From: an uncultured Eubacterium sp.
GTDB lineage: Bacteria > Bacillota > Clostridia > Lachnospirales > CAG-274
Assembly (NCBI GenBank): GCA_900551755.1
Contig: URXK01000002.1
Coordinates: 110,118 to 174,117 of the forward strand
Reading direction: 5' to 3'
DNA length: 64,000 nt
In this document: positions 46,529-56,799 of the stretch, one piece after another
Numbering within the stretch: position 1 is the stretch's first letter
How the letters are laid out: each line of letters starts with the position of its first letter
Translations under genes and position numbers: made by a program
The notes under the pieces: model-generated
Told to the model about the DNA's origin: nothing
Seen by the model: only the letters and a program-made list of their open reading frames with translations
Databases searched by the model: none

Positions 46529-48229
46529 TTAATCTTCTATTGGCTTTTTACGCTTTCTCTTTTTTCTGTTTTCTTTACTTATTGTAACAATTTCCTGAGC
46601 AAAAGCATAAGCCTCGTCCATTGTATCGAAAAATCTATACTTACCCATTCTCTTTTCACAGCCAAAGTGTTTAATTACCTTAAGAGGCTGTGGCTGAAGC
46701 TCAGCATAAAGAACAAGTATATGATATTTCTTAGCATAGTCAATAACATACTTAAGAGAGTCAAGAGATGTACCATCAATAGTAGGAACATTTTTCATTC
46801 TTAATATAAGTACATCACTTTTAACATTCATTTCTTTCATAATATCCATAAATCTTGTTGATGCACCAAAGAACATTGGACCAGCAAGCTCATAGACAAG
46901 AATTTCATTATTAATATACTTGTATGTATCGTTTTCCTGTTCCTTAGAAACTGTGTTAATATTAAAGCTTTCAGCAGTTTTCTTCATAAAGAGGAACATA
47001 GCAAGAACCATACCAACTTCAATAGCAACAACAAGGTCAAATACTACAGTAAGTACAAATGTTAAAATTAAAACAGAAATATCACTCTTAGTTGTATGAG
47101 AAATTTCTGCAAACTCCTTAAACTCACACATATTCCAGCTTACAACAATAAGAATACCAGCAAGAGTTGGCATAGGAATAAGTTTAGCAAGAGGCATTGC
47201 CACAAGCATAATAACAAGAAGAACAACAGCGTGAACCATACCAGCAATTGGAGTTCTACCACCATTTCTAATATTGGCAGCAGTTCTAGCAATAGCACCA
47301 GTAGCAGGAAGACCACCAAAGAGAGCTGAACCAATATTAGCAATACCCTGTGCAATTAATTCCTGATTAGAATTGTGCTTGTCACCAGTCATACCGTCAG
47401 CAACAACAGCAGAAAGAAGTGACTCAATACCAGCCAAAATAGCAATAGTAAGCGCTGGCTGAATAAGAGCACCAATATCAACACCCTTTAAACTAGGAAT
47501 ATGTGGCATAGGCACTGCACCCTTAAGGTCAGCAAACTTAGAACCAATAGTCTGAACAGACTCGCCAATACCATTTTGCTGCATAAAGTAAACTGCAACA
47601 GTAGTAACAATAAGGGCAATTAATGAACCTGGAATTTTCTTATTAATTTTGCCCCATAAAATACTTATAACAATACTAGCAACACCAACGCCAGCTGCTA
47701 CAAAGTCAATTTTATCTACATTCTCAATGTATGTAATCCACTTAGGTATAAATTCAGAACTTACTCCTGATATATTCATACCTAAAAAGTCATTAAGCTG
47801 AGTAGAAAACAATGTGACAGCAATACCAGTAGTAAAACCAACAGTAATTGGGAATGGTATAAACTTGATAACATCACCAAGTTTTAAAAGACCAAAAACA
47901 ATAAGAAATACACCAGCCATTAATGTAGCAATAACAAGGCCATCAATACCATATTGCTCAATTATGCCACATATAATAACAACAAAGGCTGCTGTAGGTC
48001 CACCAATCTGAACTCGGCTACCACCTAAAAAAGAAATAAGAAAACCAGCTATAATTGCAGTAATTAAACCAACCTCAGGACCTACACCTGATGAAATAGC
48101 AAGTGCAATAGATAATGGGAGAGCAACAACTGCTACAATAAGACCAGATATAATATCTGTAACAAGATTTTTGCCTTTTAAATCCCCTGGCGTTTCTTTA
48201 ATGATTTGAAATAGTTTTGGAATAAACAC
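46529..48229 (-). CDS. SulP/SLC26-family anion transporter with STAS domain
   Basis: The 566-residue protein has about 12-14 membrane segments with the SulP signatures LPLSIALAISSGVGPEVGL and GGSRVQIGGPTAAF in the N-terminal half, and a C-terminal cytoplasmic STAS domain (about 430-540). The family carries sulfate, bicarbonate or other anions, and the substrate cannot be read from sequence. A GTG start at 48229 follows AAAGGA. No carbonic anhydrase or sulfate assimilation gene is adjacent. Confidence 0.92.
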   Translation of the reverse strand: MFIPKLFQIIKETPGDLKGKNLVTDIISGLIVAVVALPLSIALAISSGVGPEVGLITAIIAGFLISFLGGSRVQIGGPTAAFVVIICGIIEQYGIDGLVIATLMAGVFLIVFGLLKLGDVIKFIPFPITVGFTTGIAVTLFSTQLNDFLGMNISGVSSEFIPKWITYIENVDKIDFVAAGVGVASIVISILWGKINKKIPGSLIALIVTTVAVYFMQQNGIGESVQTIGSKFADLKGAVPMPHIPSLKGVDIGALIQPALTIAILAGIESLLSAVVADGMTGDKHNSNQELIAQGIANIGSALFGGLPATGAIARTAANIRNGGRTPIAGMVHAVVLLVIMLVAMPLAKLIPMPTLAGILIVVSWNMCEFKEFAEISHTTKSDISVLILTFVLTVVFDLVVAIEVGMVLAMFLFMKKTAESFNINTVSKEQENDTYKYINNEILVYELAGPMFFGASTRFMDIMKEMNVKSDVLILRMKNVPTIDGTSLDSLKYVIDYAKKYHILVLYAELQPQPLKVIKHFGCEKRMGKYRFFDTMDEAYAFAQEIVTISKENRKKRKRKKPIED

Positions 48230-48322
48230 TTTTTTAATTTCCTTTCATTTTTATTTACTTCTATATAATTTTAAGATTTTTGTAAGAATTAGTCAATAGT
48301 TAAATTGTATAATAAAACACAA

Positions 48323-48352
48323 AAAAAGGTTGCTACTTTGTAACAACCTTTT
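48323..48352 (-). terminator. Terminator of the GT2 gene
   Basis: On the minus strand AAAAGGTTGTTAC pairs with GTAGCAACCTTTT (one U-G), loop AAA, followed by TTT, 14 bases after the stop. Confidence 0.85.
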
Positions 48353-48365
48353 AAATATATGTACT

Positions 48366-49295
48366 TTACTCTTTTTCGTATCTTGATACTGTCATAAGTT
48401 TATACTCAAAATCCTGCTTTTCCTTACTAACAATAGTTGAAAGAATCATACCACTAAAGTAGCACTGAATAGCAGCTACAGCCACAAAACCACAAACAAT
48501 AAGTGTTGGAAAATGTGGAACTTTACCTGTTTGCATAAATGTAATAGCAATAGGTACAAAAAATCCTATAGCTAACAGCATCAAAACTAAAGCTATAATA
48601 CCAAAGAATTTAAAAGGCTTGTAATTCTTATAAAGTCTAACAATAGTCATAAGAACCTTAAAACCATCTGAATAAGTATTAAGTTTAGACTCACTACCTT
48701 CAATTCTATCTCTATAGTCAATAACTACATTTTTAATAAACATATTTTTATCTATAGCGTGTATTGTCATCTCTGTTTCAATTTCAAAGCCCTTAGAAAG
48801 AACTGGGAAAGTTTTAACAAAGCTATAGCTAAAAGCTCTTAAACCAGTCATAATATCCTTAATATCACTTTTAAAAAGCATATTAATTGAGCCTCTAACA
48901 ATAGAGTTACCAAAATTATGGAAAGGTCTTTTATTTTCATTAAAATATGTTGAAGAAAGTCTGTCACCAACTACCATATCAACTTTTTTATCCAAAACCT
49001 CTCTTACCATTTCAGGCACAGGCTCTACAGGATAAGTATCATCTCCATCTGTCATAACATAGCAATGAGCGTCAATTTCTCTAAACATTCTTCTTATAAC
49101 ATTACCTTTACCCTGTTGATGTTCATATCTAACAACAGCACCGGCAGCTCTAGCTATTTCATCAGTACCGTCAGTTGAATTGTTATCATAAACATATATT
49201 GTTGCTTCTGGCAATACTCTTTTAAAATCTTCAACAACTTTTTTAATTGTCTTACTTTCATTATAGCAAGGTATTAAAACTGCTATTTTGTCCAT
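48366..49295 (-). CDS. Family 2 glycosyltransferase (polyprenyl-phosphate sugar transferase type)
   Basis: The 309-residue protein has an N-terminal GT-A domain with IPCYNES, DNNSTDGT and the DxD-like TDGDDTYP, and two C-terminal membrane helices (about 228-250 and 260-282). This is the arrangement of DPM1/GtrB-like enzymes that load a sugar on polyprenyl phosphate for transfer outside the cell. The sugar and acceptor are unknown, and no partner transferase is adjacent. Confidence 0.88.
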   Translation of the reverse strand: MDKIAVLIPCYNESKTIKKVVEDFKRVLPEATIYVYDNNSTDGTDEIARAAGAVVRYEHQQGKGNVIRRMFREIDAHCYVMTDGDDTYPVEPVPEMVREVLDKKVDMVVGDRLSSTYFNENKRPFHNFGNSIVRGSINMLFKSDIKDIMTGLRAFSYSFVKTFPVLSKGFEIETEMTIHAIDKNMFIKNVVIDYRDRIEGSESKLNTYSDGFKVLMTIVRLYKNYKPFKFFGIIALVLMLLAIGFFVPIAITFMQTGKVPHFPTLIVCGFVAVAAIQCYFSGMILSTIVSKEKQDFEYKLMTVSRYEKE

Positions 49296-49381
49296 TTTGT
49301 TAACCCCTTTTCACCAAAAATTTACAAATACACTTATAGTTTATATTAATATACAAGATATGTCAAGTTTTAAAATAAAAA

Positions 49382-49413
49382 AAAGGTAGTCCAAAAAATT
49401 TTAGACCACCTTT
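49382..49413 (-). terminator. Terminator of the heat-shock operon
   Basis: On the minus strand AAAGGTGGTC pairs with GACTACCTTT (one G-U) and is followed by a T-run, 10 bases after the dnaJ stop. Confidence 0.85.
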
Positions 49414-49423
49414 AATAAAAGAA

Positions 49424-50563
49424 TTATTTGCTAAAAAATCCTTTTTTCTTGTGAGTTGTTCCATTAAAACTATCTCCAAGTTTTTCAAGAAGTTCTTTCT
49501 GTTCTTTCTTTAATTCAGTTGGAACAACTACCTTTAATGTAACTATAAGATTACCTCTAGCTCTCTCATTTCTTACATTATATGCACCCTTGCCTCTAAT
49601 TGTAATTTTAGTATTAGGCTGAGTACCTGGCTTAATAGTATACTTTTCGTCACCATCTATAGTAGGTATTGTAATTTCTGCACCTAAAGATGCCTGAACA
49701 ATATCTATTGATACATCTGTGTAAAGGTCATTACCCTGTCTTTGGAACTGCTTGCTAGGTGTAACAAGGATTTGAACAAATAAATCACCATTTTCGCCAC
49801 CTCTTGAGCCAGCACCGCCAAGACCTCTCTTTCTAATAGACTGACCGTGAGCAATACCCTTTGGAATGTCAACTGTAACAGTTTTTCTAACATTAACATT
49901 ACCCTTGCCACCGCACTTAGGGCATTTTTCTTTAATAATCTTACCTTCACCATTACAATGAGAACAACTTCTTACAGTCTGAGCCATACCAAATGGTGTT
50001 CTTGTAGTAACCTTTTCTTGACCAGTACCTTGACAATGAGGACAAGTTTCAGCAGTAGTACCAGCTTTAGCACCACTACCCTTACAATCTGGACAAGTTT
50101 CGCTTACATTAACTGTAATATCCTTTTTGCAGCCAAACATAGACTCCTCAAATGAAATAGTTAAATTCATATACAAGTCTGAACCACGCTGGGGACCTCT
50201 CCTACGAGAGCCACCACCGCCAAATATATCGCCAAAGCCACCAAAACCGCCGTCGCCAAATATGCCACTAAATATGTCACCCATATCCATACCGCTGAAG
50301 CCGCCACTAAAGCCGCCTCCACCCATTCCACCTTGTTCAAAAGCAGAATGACCATACTGGTCGTAAGCAGCTTTCTTTTGAGGGTCACTTAATACCTCAT
50401 AGGCCTCATTAACCTCTTTAAATTTAGCTTCAGCCTCTTTATTATCAGGATTGGCATCAGGATGGTACTTCTTAGCCATTTTTCTATATGCTTTTTTAAT
50501 TTCTGTATCTGAAGCTCCTTTGCTTATGCCAAGAACCTCATAGTAATCTCTTTTGGAAGCCAT
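49424..50563 (-). CDS. dnaJ: Chaperone DnaJ
   Basis: DnaJ stimulates DnaK ATPase and delivers unfolded proteins. The 379-residue type I J protein has the J domain with HPD (about 5-68), a Gly/Phe-rich segment (about 75-125), four zinc-finger repeats ([32 protein letters not shown]) and the C-terminal substrate-binding domains. It is the last gene of hrcA-grpE-dnaK-dnaJ. Confidence 0.98.
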   Translation of the reverse strand: MASKRDYYEVLGISKGASDTEIKKAYRKMAKKYHPDANPDNKEAEAKFKEVNEAYEVLSDPQKKAAYDQYGHSAFEQGGMGGGGFSGGFSGMDMGDIFSGIFGDGGFGGFGDIFGGGGSRRRGPQRGSDLYMNLTISFEESMFGCKKDITVNVSETCPDCKGSGAKAGTTAETCPHCQGTGQEKVTTRTPFGMAQTVRSCSHCNGEGKIIKEKCPKCGGKGNVNVRKTVTVDIPKGIAHGQSIRKRGLGGAGSRGGENGDLFVQILVTPSKQFQRQGNDLYTDVSIDIVQASLGAEITIPTIDGDEKYTIKPGTQPNTKITIRGKGAYNVRNERARGNLIVTLKVVVPTELKKEQKELLEKLGDSFNGTTHKKKGFFSK

Positions 50564-50602
50564 AATTTCACCTCTTTATTTCTCAACAACAATGCACAAC
50601 AA

Positions 50603-50628
50603 AGAGTCAGGGCAGTAGCTCTGACTCT
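50603..50628 (-). other. Hairpin between dnaK and dnaJ
   Basis: AGAGTCAG (50603-50610) pairs perfectly with CTGACTCT (50621-50628). On the minus strand it is followed by TTTGTTG. It may act as a weak terminator or mRNA-processing/stability hairpin that sets dnaK and dnaJ levels apart. Confidence 0.6.
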
Positions 50629-50664
50629 CTGTATATATAATTCAACAATTAACTAACCTTAACA

Positions 50665-52503
50665 TTAACCGTCGATGATGTCATCATCAGCACCTGCACC
50701 GCCTGCAGCACCCTGAGCATTAGGGTCAACACCTGCAGCCTGAGCAGCCTCATACATCTTAGTTGAGAATTCCTGAACTACCTTGTTTAAAGTTTCGCAA
50801 GCAGTCTTTAATGTAGCAACATCAGTTTCACTCATATTTTCAGCTACAAGACCATCATTTACCTTCTTTAAGTTAGCAACTTCGCCTTCAAGCTTAGCCT
50901 TATCCTCAGCACTAATCTTATCACCCATATCAGTTAAAAGCTTTTCAGTCTGGAAAATTAAGCTGTCTGCCTGATTCTTAGTATCAACAGCTTCCTTTCT
51001 CTTAGCGTCCTGCTCTGCATACTGTTCAGCTTCCTTAACAGCCTTATCTATTTCGTCATCAGAAAGGTTAGTTGAAGATGTAATTGTAATATCCTGTTCC
51101 TTACCAGTACCTAAATCCTTAGCAGTAACCTTAACAATACCGTTAGCATCAATATCGAATGAAACTTCAATCTGAGGAATACCTCTTGGAGCTGGAGCAA
51201 TACCGTCAAGACGGAATCTACCTAAGCTCTTGTTATCCTTAGCCATTGGTCTTTCACCCTGTACAATGTTAATATCAACAGCAGTCTGGTTATCTTCATA
51301 AGTTGAGAAAATCTGCTTCTTGTTTACTGGAATAGTAGTGTTTCTTGGAATTAAAGCTGTAGCAACACCACCAGCAGTTTCAATACCTAATGTAAGAGGA
51401 GTTACATCAAGAAGAAGAATATCACCTGAACCAGCTTCACCAGCTAACTTACCACCCTGAATAGATGCACCAACAGCAACACACTCATCTGGGTTAATGC
51501 CCTTGAATGGTTCCTTGCCAGTAATCTTCTGAACTTCTTCCTGTACAGCTGGAATTCTTGTAGAACCACCAACAAGTAATACCTTAGAAAGCTCACTAGC
51601 TGTCATATCTGCATCCTTTAATGCAGTCTGAACTGGAACTAAAGTTGCCTCAACAAGGTCGTGAGTAAGCTCATTAAACTTAGCTCTTGTTAATGTTACA
51701 TCAAGATGCTTAGGACCATCTGCACCAACAGTAATATAAGGAATATTAATGTTAGAAGTTGTAGCTGAAGATAATTCCTTCTTAGCCTTTTCAGCAGCTT
51801 CCTTTAATCTCTGCATAGCCATCTTATCAGTAGAAAGGTCAATACTTTCCTTAGCCTTAAAATCGCTTACTAAATAATCAATAATTCTCTTATCAAAGTC
51901 ATCACCACCTAAGTGATTGTTACCACTTGTAGCAAGAACTTCAATAACACCGTCACCAATCTCAATAATAGATACATCAAATGTACCACCACCAAGGTCG
52001 TAAACCATAATTGTCTGTTCCTGTTCATTATCAAGACCATAAGCTAAAGCTGCTGCTGTTGGCTCGTTGATAATTCTCTTAACATCAAGACCAGCAATCT
52101 TACCAGCATCCTTAGTTGCCTGTCTCTGAGCATCTGTAAAGTAAGCTGGAACTGTAATAACAGCCTCTGTTACAGGTTCACCAATATAAGCTTCAGCATC
52201 TTTCTTTAACTTCTGAAGAATCATTGCTGAAATTTCCTGTGGAGAATACTGCTTACCATCATTAGCAAACTTGTAATCTTCACCCATATGTCTTTTAATA
52301 GAAATAACTGTACCATCTACATTAGTAACAGCCTGACGCTTAGCAGTTTCACCTACTAATCTTTCACCACTCTTTGTAAAACCTACAATAGAAGGAGTAG
52401 TTCTTTCACCCTCTGAATTTGTAATAACAGTTGGCTGACCACCTTCCATAACAGCTACACATGAATTTGTTGTACCTAAATCAATACCAATAATCTTTCC
52501 CAT
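50665..52503 (-). CDS. dnaK: Chaperone DnaK (Hsp70)
   Basis: The 612-residue Hsp70 begins [18 protein letters not shown]. It has the ATPase blocks [15 protein letters not shown] and [12 protein letters not shown], a substrate-binding domain ([17 protein letters not shown]) and a helical lid ending in a Gly/Ala-rich tail ([12 protein letters not shown]). It works with DnaJ and GrpE under HrcA control. Confidence 0.98.
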   Translation of the reverse strand: MGKIIGIDLGTTNSCVAVMEGGQPTVITNSEGERTTPSIVGFTKSGERLVGETAKRQAVTNVDGTVISIKRHMGEDYKFANDGKQYSPQEISAMILQKLKKDAEAYIGEPVTEAVITVPAYFTDAQRQATKDAGKIAGLDVKRIINEPTAAALAYGLDNEQEQTIMVYDLGGGTFDVSIIEIGDGVIEVLATSGNNHLGGDDFDKRIIDYLVSDFKAKESIDLSTDKMAMQRLKEAAEKAKKELSSATTSNINIPYITVGADGPKHLDVTLTRAKFNELTHDLVEATLVPVQTALKDADMTASELSKVLLVGGSTRIPAVQEEVQKITGKEPFKGINPDECVAVGASIQGGKLAGEAGSGDILLLDVTPLTLGIETAGGVATALIPRNTTIPVNKKQIFSTYEDNQTAVDINIVQGERPMAKDNKSLGRFRLDGIAPAPRGIPQIEVSFDIDANGIVKVTAKDLGTGKEQDITITSSTNLSDDEIDKAVKEAEQYAEQDAKRKEAVDTKNQADSLIFQTEKLLTDMGDKISAEDKAKLEGEVANLKKVNDGLVAENMSETDVATLKTACETLNKVVQEFSTKMYEAAQAAGVDPNAQGAAGGAGADDDIIDG

Positions 52504-52552
52504 TATTATCTCTCCTTTTTAATCAATATATACCACTTTTTTATATGTCAAC

Positions 52553-52567
52553 AGAGGCAAAGCCTCT
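52553..52567 (-). other. Hairpin between grpE and dnaK
   Basis: AGAGGC-AAA-GCCTCT forms a short perfect stem just after grpE. On the minus strand it is followed by TTGACA and, 15 bases later, TATATT. This could be a weak internal promoter for dnaK, though the spacing is short. Confidence 0.4.
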
Positions 52568-52588
52568 GAATATTGTTGTTAATAATTA

Positions 52589-53173
52589 CTAGTTAGCAAC
52601 CTTAACCATAGCAGGTCTAATTACCTTGTCGCCGTGCTTATATCCCTTTTGGAATACTTCTACAACAACATTGTCATCACAGCTTTCATCTTCAATGTGC
52701 ATTACTGCAGCGTGAACATTAGGGTCAAAAGGTTCTCCCTCAGCAGGTATTTCCTCAACACCCATAGCTGTCATTACATCAATCATCTGCTTTAATATCA
52801 TTTCAATACCTTTATAGGTACTGCTTTCCTTATCTTCAGTAGCTGCAACAGCTCTTTCAAAGTTATCAACAACTGGTAAGAACTTTTCAATAGTATCTCT
52901 TACACCGTTATTATACATACCCTGCTTTTCCTGATTTGTTCTTTTTCTAAAGTTTTCAAATTCAGCAAGCTGTCTTAACCACTTATCCTGTGCTTCCTTA
53001 ACCTGCTCCTCAGCCTTAACGAGCTTATCCTCAAGAGTTTCCTCCTCAGTCTTTTCAGCAGTTTCAGTAGCCTCATCTTTTACTTCTTCAGCAGTTTCTA
53101 CTGCTTCTTCTTTTACTTCTTCTGTATTTTCAACAGTTTCTTCCATCTTTTCTTTATCCAAATTACTATCCAT
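52589..53173 (-). CDS. grpE: Nucleotide exchange factor GrpE
   Basis: GrpE drives ADP release from DnaK. The protein (about 194 residues) has a long acidic, coiled-coil N-terminus (repeated EE/TAE/VKEE) and the GrpE core QLAEFENFRKRTNQEK, LPVVDNFERAV and VVEVFQKGYKHGDKVIRPAMVKV. Two tandem ATGs overlap the end of hrcA. The second (53173) is chosen because GGAGG is five bases away. Longer forms would lie deep within hrcA. Confidence 0.95.
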   Translation of the reverse strand: MDSNLDKEKMEETVENTEEVKEEAVETAEEVKDEATETAEKTEEETLEDKLVKAEEQVKEAQDKWLRQLAEFENFRKRTNQEKQGMYNNGVRDTIEKFLPVVDNFERAVAATEDKESSTYKGIEMILKQMIDVMTAMGVEEIPAEGEPFDPNVHAAVMHIEDESCDDNVVVEVFQKGYKHGDKVIRPAMVKVAN

Positions 53174-54233
53174 CATAGCCTCCATCATCTCCATTGTCAA
53201 GCATAGCATCAATCATAGTATCGAGCTTTTTAACAATTTCATCTAATACAGATACCGTCTGTGAATAATTCATTCTTGTAGGACCGATAATACCTATCTT
53301 ACCTACTGAATTGCTGCCAAACCTATAGTTTGCCTTGACAATACTGCAATCCTTCAACTCCTCCATTTTGTTTTCACCACCGATTAATATTTGAATTTTA
53401 TCAGCAGTTGTATCATCACCCTTACCTAAAAGAGTTATGAGCATATCTTTTTCTTCAAAGGCTTGAAAAATATTTCTTGCCTTTTGAATATCACTAAACT
53501 CCGGAAAGCCCAAAAGATTTTTAACACCACTTGTATAAAGATGTGTATCTTCTTCCTGCTGTACCGTTGAAACAATAGCCTTAAATACTTTAGCAATAAG
53601 CTCCTGATAATCACTAAACTTATTTATAAGTTTAGTTGTTGCCTCTGCATCAATTTCTTCCAAAGCATAATCAATAATAATATTGTTTATTTCATTAGAT
53701 ATACTATAAAGGCCATCCATATCAGGTATTGCCTTTGCCTTTATAATATGATTTTTAATTGCCTTGCTATCAGTTACAACAACTGCAGCAACAGTATTAT
53801 TATCAATAGGGACAAGCTGTATATGCTTTATTTTAACTCTAGTACTTTTTGGCTCAGTAACTATAGTAGTATAGTTAGTAAGCATTGAAAGTGCCTTAGC
53901 CGTCTGTTGCATAAGATACTCAATTCTATCAACATTGAGAGAAATTGCATTTTTAAGAAATTCAACTTCTTCGCTTGTAAGAACTCTTTTATGCATCATA
54001 TTATCAACATACATTCTATAGCCCATTTGAGAAGGTATTCTACCAGCTGAAGTATGAGGCTGTTCAATAAGTCCCATTTCTTCAAGGTCACTCATTTCAT
54101 TACGAATGGTTGCAGGTGAAATACCCAAATCATATTTTTTAGCAATAGTTCGAGAGCCAACTGGCTCTGCCGTAGCAACATAGTCAGTGATAATAGCTTC
54201 CAATATTTTTATTTTTCTATCATTAAGCTTCAC
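53166..54233 (-). CDS. hrcA: Heat-inducible transcription repressor HrcA
   Basis: HrcA binds CIRCE and represses class I heat-shock genes. The 355-residue protein has the N-terminal winged helix (KLNDRKIKILEAIITDYVATAEPVGS, SPATIRNEMSDLEEMGLIEQPHTSAGRIPS) and the GAF-like core with its inserted dimerisation region. A GTG start follows GAGGTGATAAT. First gene of the operon, overlapping grpE. Confidence 0.97.
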   Translation of the reverse strand: MKLNDRKIKILEAIITDYVATAEPVGSRTIAKKYDLGISPATIRNEMSDLEEMGLIEQPHTSAGRIPSQMGYRMYVDNMMHKRVLTSEEVEFLKNAISLNVDRIEYLMQQTAKALSMLTNYTTIVTEPKSTRVKIKHIQLVPIDNNTVAAVVVTDSKAIKNHIIKAKAIPDMDGLYSISNEINNIIIDYALEEIDAEATTKLINKFSDYQELIAKVFKAIVSTVQQEEDTHLYTSGVKNLLGFPEFSDIQKARNIFQAFEEKDMLITLLGKGDDTTADKIQILIGGENKMEELKDCSIVKANYRFGSNSVGKIGIIGPTRMNYSQTVSVLDEIVKKLDTMIDAMLDNGDDGGYDG

Positions 54234-54277
54234 ATTATCACCTCTCCATTAAAAGACATTAATTTATCTTTTATCTG

Positions 54278-54304
54278 TTAGCACTCATTTAACCCGAGTG
54301 CTAA
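54278..54304. promoter_or_regulatory. CIRCE operator
   Basis: TTAGCACTC-N9-GAGTGCTAA is a perfect match to the CIRCE element, located 45 bases before hrcA and just downstream of the -10 box. Confidence 0.98.
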
Positions 54305-54314
54305 CTTTAAATAT

Positions 54315-54343
54315 AATATACCACACCCTCCAAACTTTGTCAA
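54315..54343 (-). promoter_or_regulatory. Promoter of hrcA-grpE-dnaK-dnaJ
   Basis: On the minus strand TTGACA, 17 bases, TATATT, immediately upstream of CIRCE, which would cover the start of transcription. Confidence 0.88.
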
Positions 54344-54432
54344 TAGTTTTTAATAAAAATTTTTACAAGTTTTTATATAAATTTTTTAACGAGTTTTGGT
54401 TAATCAATATTGCCAAACATTATTATTGCTGT

Positions 54433-54463
54433 AAAAAAAGAACTATTGCCATTGCAATAGTTC
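54433..54463 (-). terminator. Terminator of mnmE
   Basis: A perfect 10-base stem GAACTATTGC/GCAATAGTTC with a four-base loop runs on the minus strand into TTTTTTT, 20 bases after the mnmE stop. Confidence 0.92.
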
Positions 54464-54482
54464 CCGATTATAAATATAAAAT

Positions 54483-55859
54483 TTATTTACCTAAGCAAAA
54501 TTCACTAAATATTTTATCAATAATATCTTCTTCCAAAGCCTCTCCAGTGATTTCACCTAAAGCACTGTAAGCCTCTGTTAAATCCATAGAAATAAAGTCC
54601 TCTGGCATTCTATTTTCAACAGTTTCCATAACATTTTTGAGATAATTATAAGCCTTAACAAGACTTTCCTTATTTCTCTCACCTGATATTAAAACCTCAT
54701 TATTTATATTTATATCACCAAAGGCAAACATTTCTCTTATTTTTTCATATATATCATTAATACCCATATCAGACTTAACTGAAATATTAATTGGCTTTAA
54801 ATGCTCTATAGCCTTTAAATCTATTTTCTGCTCTAAATCCAATTTATTGACAAGAGTAATAGTTTTCTTATTTTTAACAAGCTCAATAAGTCCCTTATCC
54901 TCATCAGAAAGTTCTCTGCTTCCGTCAAACATAAGAAGTACCAAATCAGCCTGTTCAGCAAGACTTTTTGACTTTTCAACACCAATTTGTTCAATAATAT
55001 CATTAGTATCTCTTATTCCTGCTGTATCAATAATATTAAGTGGAATACCGTGAACATTAAGCATTTCTTCAAGGCTATCTCTTGTAGTACCTGGAATATC
55101 TGTTACAATGGCTCTATCCTCCTCAAGCATAGCATTTAAAAGAGAGGACTTGCCAACATTAGGTCTGCCTAAAATAACAGTCTTTATACCCTCTTTATAA
55201 ATCTTGCCTGTATCAGCAGATTTAATAAGTTTATCAACAGCAGCCAAAGCCTTTTTTGTATTCTCTGCCACCATATTATATGTCATTGTTTCGTCATCGT
55301 GTTCAGGGTAATCAATACCAGCCTCAATATGGGCAAGCATCATTAATATATCTTCCCTAATTTGATGTATTTCTTTAGACAACCTACCTTCAAGTCTAAG
55401 CATTGCAGCCTCACGACTTGCATCAGTTTTAGCATTTATAATATCAATTACAGCCTCTGCCTGTGTAAGGTCAATTCTACCATTTAAAAAAGCTCTTTTT
55501 GTAAATTCACCCGGTTCAGCCATTCTTGCACCATTTTTAATAATTGTGTTTAAAACAGCTGTAACAGCTCTGTAGCCTCCGTGAGTGTTAATTTCTACCA
55601 CATCTTCACGAGTATAAGTATTAGGTGCTTTCATCACAGACACCAATACTTCATCAATAACCTTGCCGTCACAAACAATATTGCCAAAATGGATTGTATG
55701 GCTTTTTTGCTCACTTAAGACCTTGCCCTTTGGTGACACAAAAACCTTGTCTGCAATACTTAAGGCATCACTTCCGCTAAGGCGAACAATGCCTATACCG
55801 CCATTACCAGTGGCAGTAGATATGGCAGCTATTGTATCATCAATATTAACTTTAAGCAT
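54483..55859 (-). CDS. mnmE: tRNA modification GTPase MnmE
   Basis: MnmE, with MnmG, makes the 5-carboxymethylaminomethyl-type modification of wobble uridine. The 458-residue protein has the N-terminal folate-binding domain, a helical domain with inserted G domain (GRPNVGKSSLLNAML, DIPGTTRD, DTAGIRDTND, NKLD) and the C-terminal FCLGK catalytic cysteine motif. MnmG is not adjacent here. The ribosome binding site directly follows the jag terminator T-run. Confidence 0.97.
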   Translation of the reverse strand: MLKVNIDDTIAAISTATGNGGIGIVRLSGSDALSIADKVFVSPKGKVLSEQKSHTIHFGNIVCDGKVIDEVLVSVMKAPNTYTREDVVEINTHGGYRAVTAVLNTIIKNGARMAEPGEFTKRAFLNGRIDLTQAEAVIDIINAKTDASREAAMLRLEGRLSKEIHQIREDILMMLAHIEAGIDYPEHDDETMTYNMVAENTKKALAAVDKLIKSADTGKIYKEGIKTVILGRPNVGKSSLLNAMLEEDRAIVTDIPGTTRDSLEEMLNVHGIPLNIIDTAGIRDTNDIIEQIGVEKSKSLAEQADLVLLMFDGSRELSDEDKGLIELVKNKKTITLVNKLDLEQKIDLKAIEHLKPINISVKSDMGINDIYEKIREMFAFGDININNEVLISGERNKESLVKAYNYLKNVMETVENRMPEDFISMDLTEAYSALGEITGEALEEDIIDKIFSEFCLGK

Positions 55860-55871
55860 AATTCAACCTCC

Positions 55872-55901
55872 AAAAAAGGCACAGGCTATACCGCCTATGC
55901 C
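55872..55901 (-). terminator. Terminator between jag and mnmE, abutting the mnmE ribosome binding site
   Basis: On the minus strand GGCATAGGC pairs with GCCTGTGCC (one U-G), loop of six, followed by TTTTTT and then GGAGGTTG. The T-run and the mnmE Shine-Dalgarno are contiguous, so the hairpin could act as an attenuator of mnmE. Confidence 0.75.
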
Positions 55902-55911
55902 CTTAATTAAT

Positions 55912-56799
55912 TTAATTATTATAATTTCTTCTGTTAGAATAATTATTCTTTAAAGCAATTACAACATATCTGTAAGGTTCAGTACCTTCGCTATATGTAG
56001 TAACATATCTGTCATTTTGAAGTGTTGCGTGAATAATTCTTCTTTCATAAGGATTCATAGGCTCAAGAGTAATATTTCTTCTGTTATGCTTAGCCTTCTT
56101 TGCAAGATTAAAAGCAAGCTGTTCAAGAGTTTTTTGTCTTTTAGCTCTGTAATCCTCTGTATCAAGAGTAACATTCATATAAGGGTACTCGCCCTTGTTT
56201 ACTACAAGGTTTGTAAGATACTGGATACTGTCAAGAGTTTGACCTCTCTTACCAATAATAGTACCCATATCGTCACCCTTCATATCAATAACAATATGCT
56301 TGTTATCTTTAAATGAAGCATTTAACTCAACTGACATATTCATTTTTTCAAAAACCTGTGATAAAAATCCAGTAGCAATTACAAGAATATTATTCTTATC
56401 CTCATCAGTAAGGCTTGCTCTTGCAGACTCATTTTCAGCAGGTTCTTCATCAGAAATTTCAACAACTTCTTCTACTTCAATTTTTTCTTCCACAACTACC
56501 TTAGCAGTTTTTTCTACCTTTGGCTGTGGCTTAGAGTCTTCCTTAGGCTTTTCAACCTTAGGTTCAGGCTTAACCTCTGGCTTAACAACTTGAGGCTTAG
56601 GCTCTGGTTTAACCTCTGGCTCATCACTGCCAATAACAGTAACAAGAACTCTGGCAGGCTTAGCACCAATACCAAGAAATCCCTTGCTAGGCTCATCAAT
56701 AACCTTGTAATCAACATCAAGAAGGCTAACGCCTAATTTAGTACAAGCATTATCAACAGCCTCATTAATAGTCTTTCCTGTCATTTCAATCTGCTTCAT
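55912..56799 (-). CDS. jag: Jag/KhpB RNA-binding protein
   Basis: The 295-residue protein has a Jag-N domain (about 1-50; VDYKVIDEPSKGFLGIGAKPARV), a Pro/Glu/Lys-rich linker, a KH domain (IVIDMKGDDMGTIIGKRGQTLDSIQYL) and a C-terminal R3H domain (LEPMNPYERRIIHATLQ). KhpB pairs with KhpA as an RNA chaperone and affects division and sporulation. Its start overlaps the yidC stop (TAATG). Confidence 0.95.
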   Translation of the reverse strand: MKQIEMTGKTINEAVDNACTKLGVSLLDVDYKVIDEPSKGFLGIGAKPARVLVTVIGSDEPEVKPEPKPQVVKPEVKPEPKVEKPKEDSKPQPKVEKTAKVVVEEKIEVEEVVEISDEEPAENESARASLTDEDKNNILVIATGFLSQVFEKMNMSVELNASFKDNKHIVIDMKGDDMGTIIGKRGQTLDSIQYLTNLVVNKGEYPYMNVTLDTEDYRAKRQKTLEQLAFNLAKKAKHNRRNITLEPMNPYERRIIHATLQNDRYVTTYSEGTEPYRYVVIALKNNYSNRRNYNN

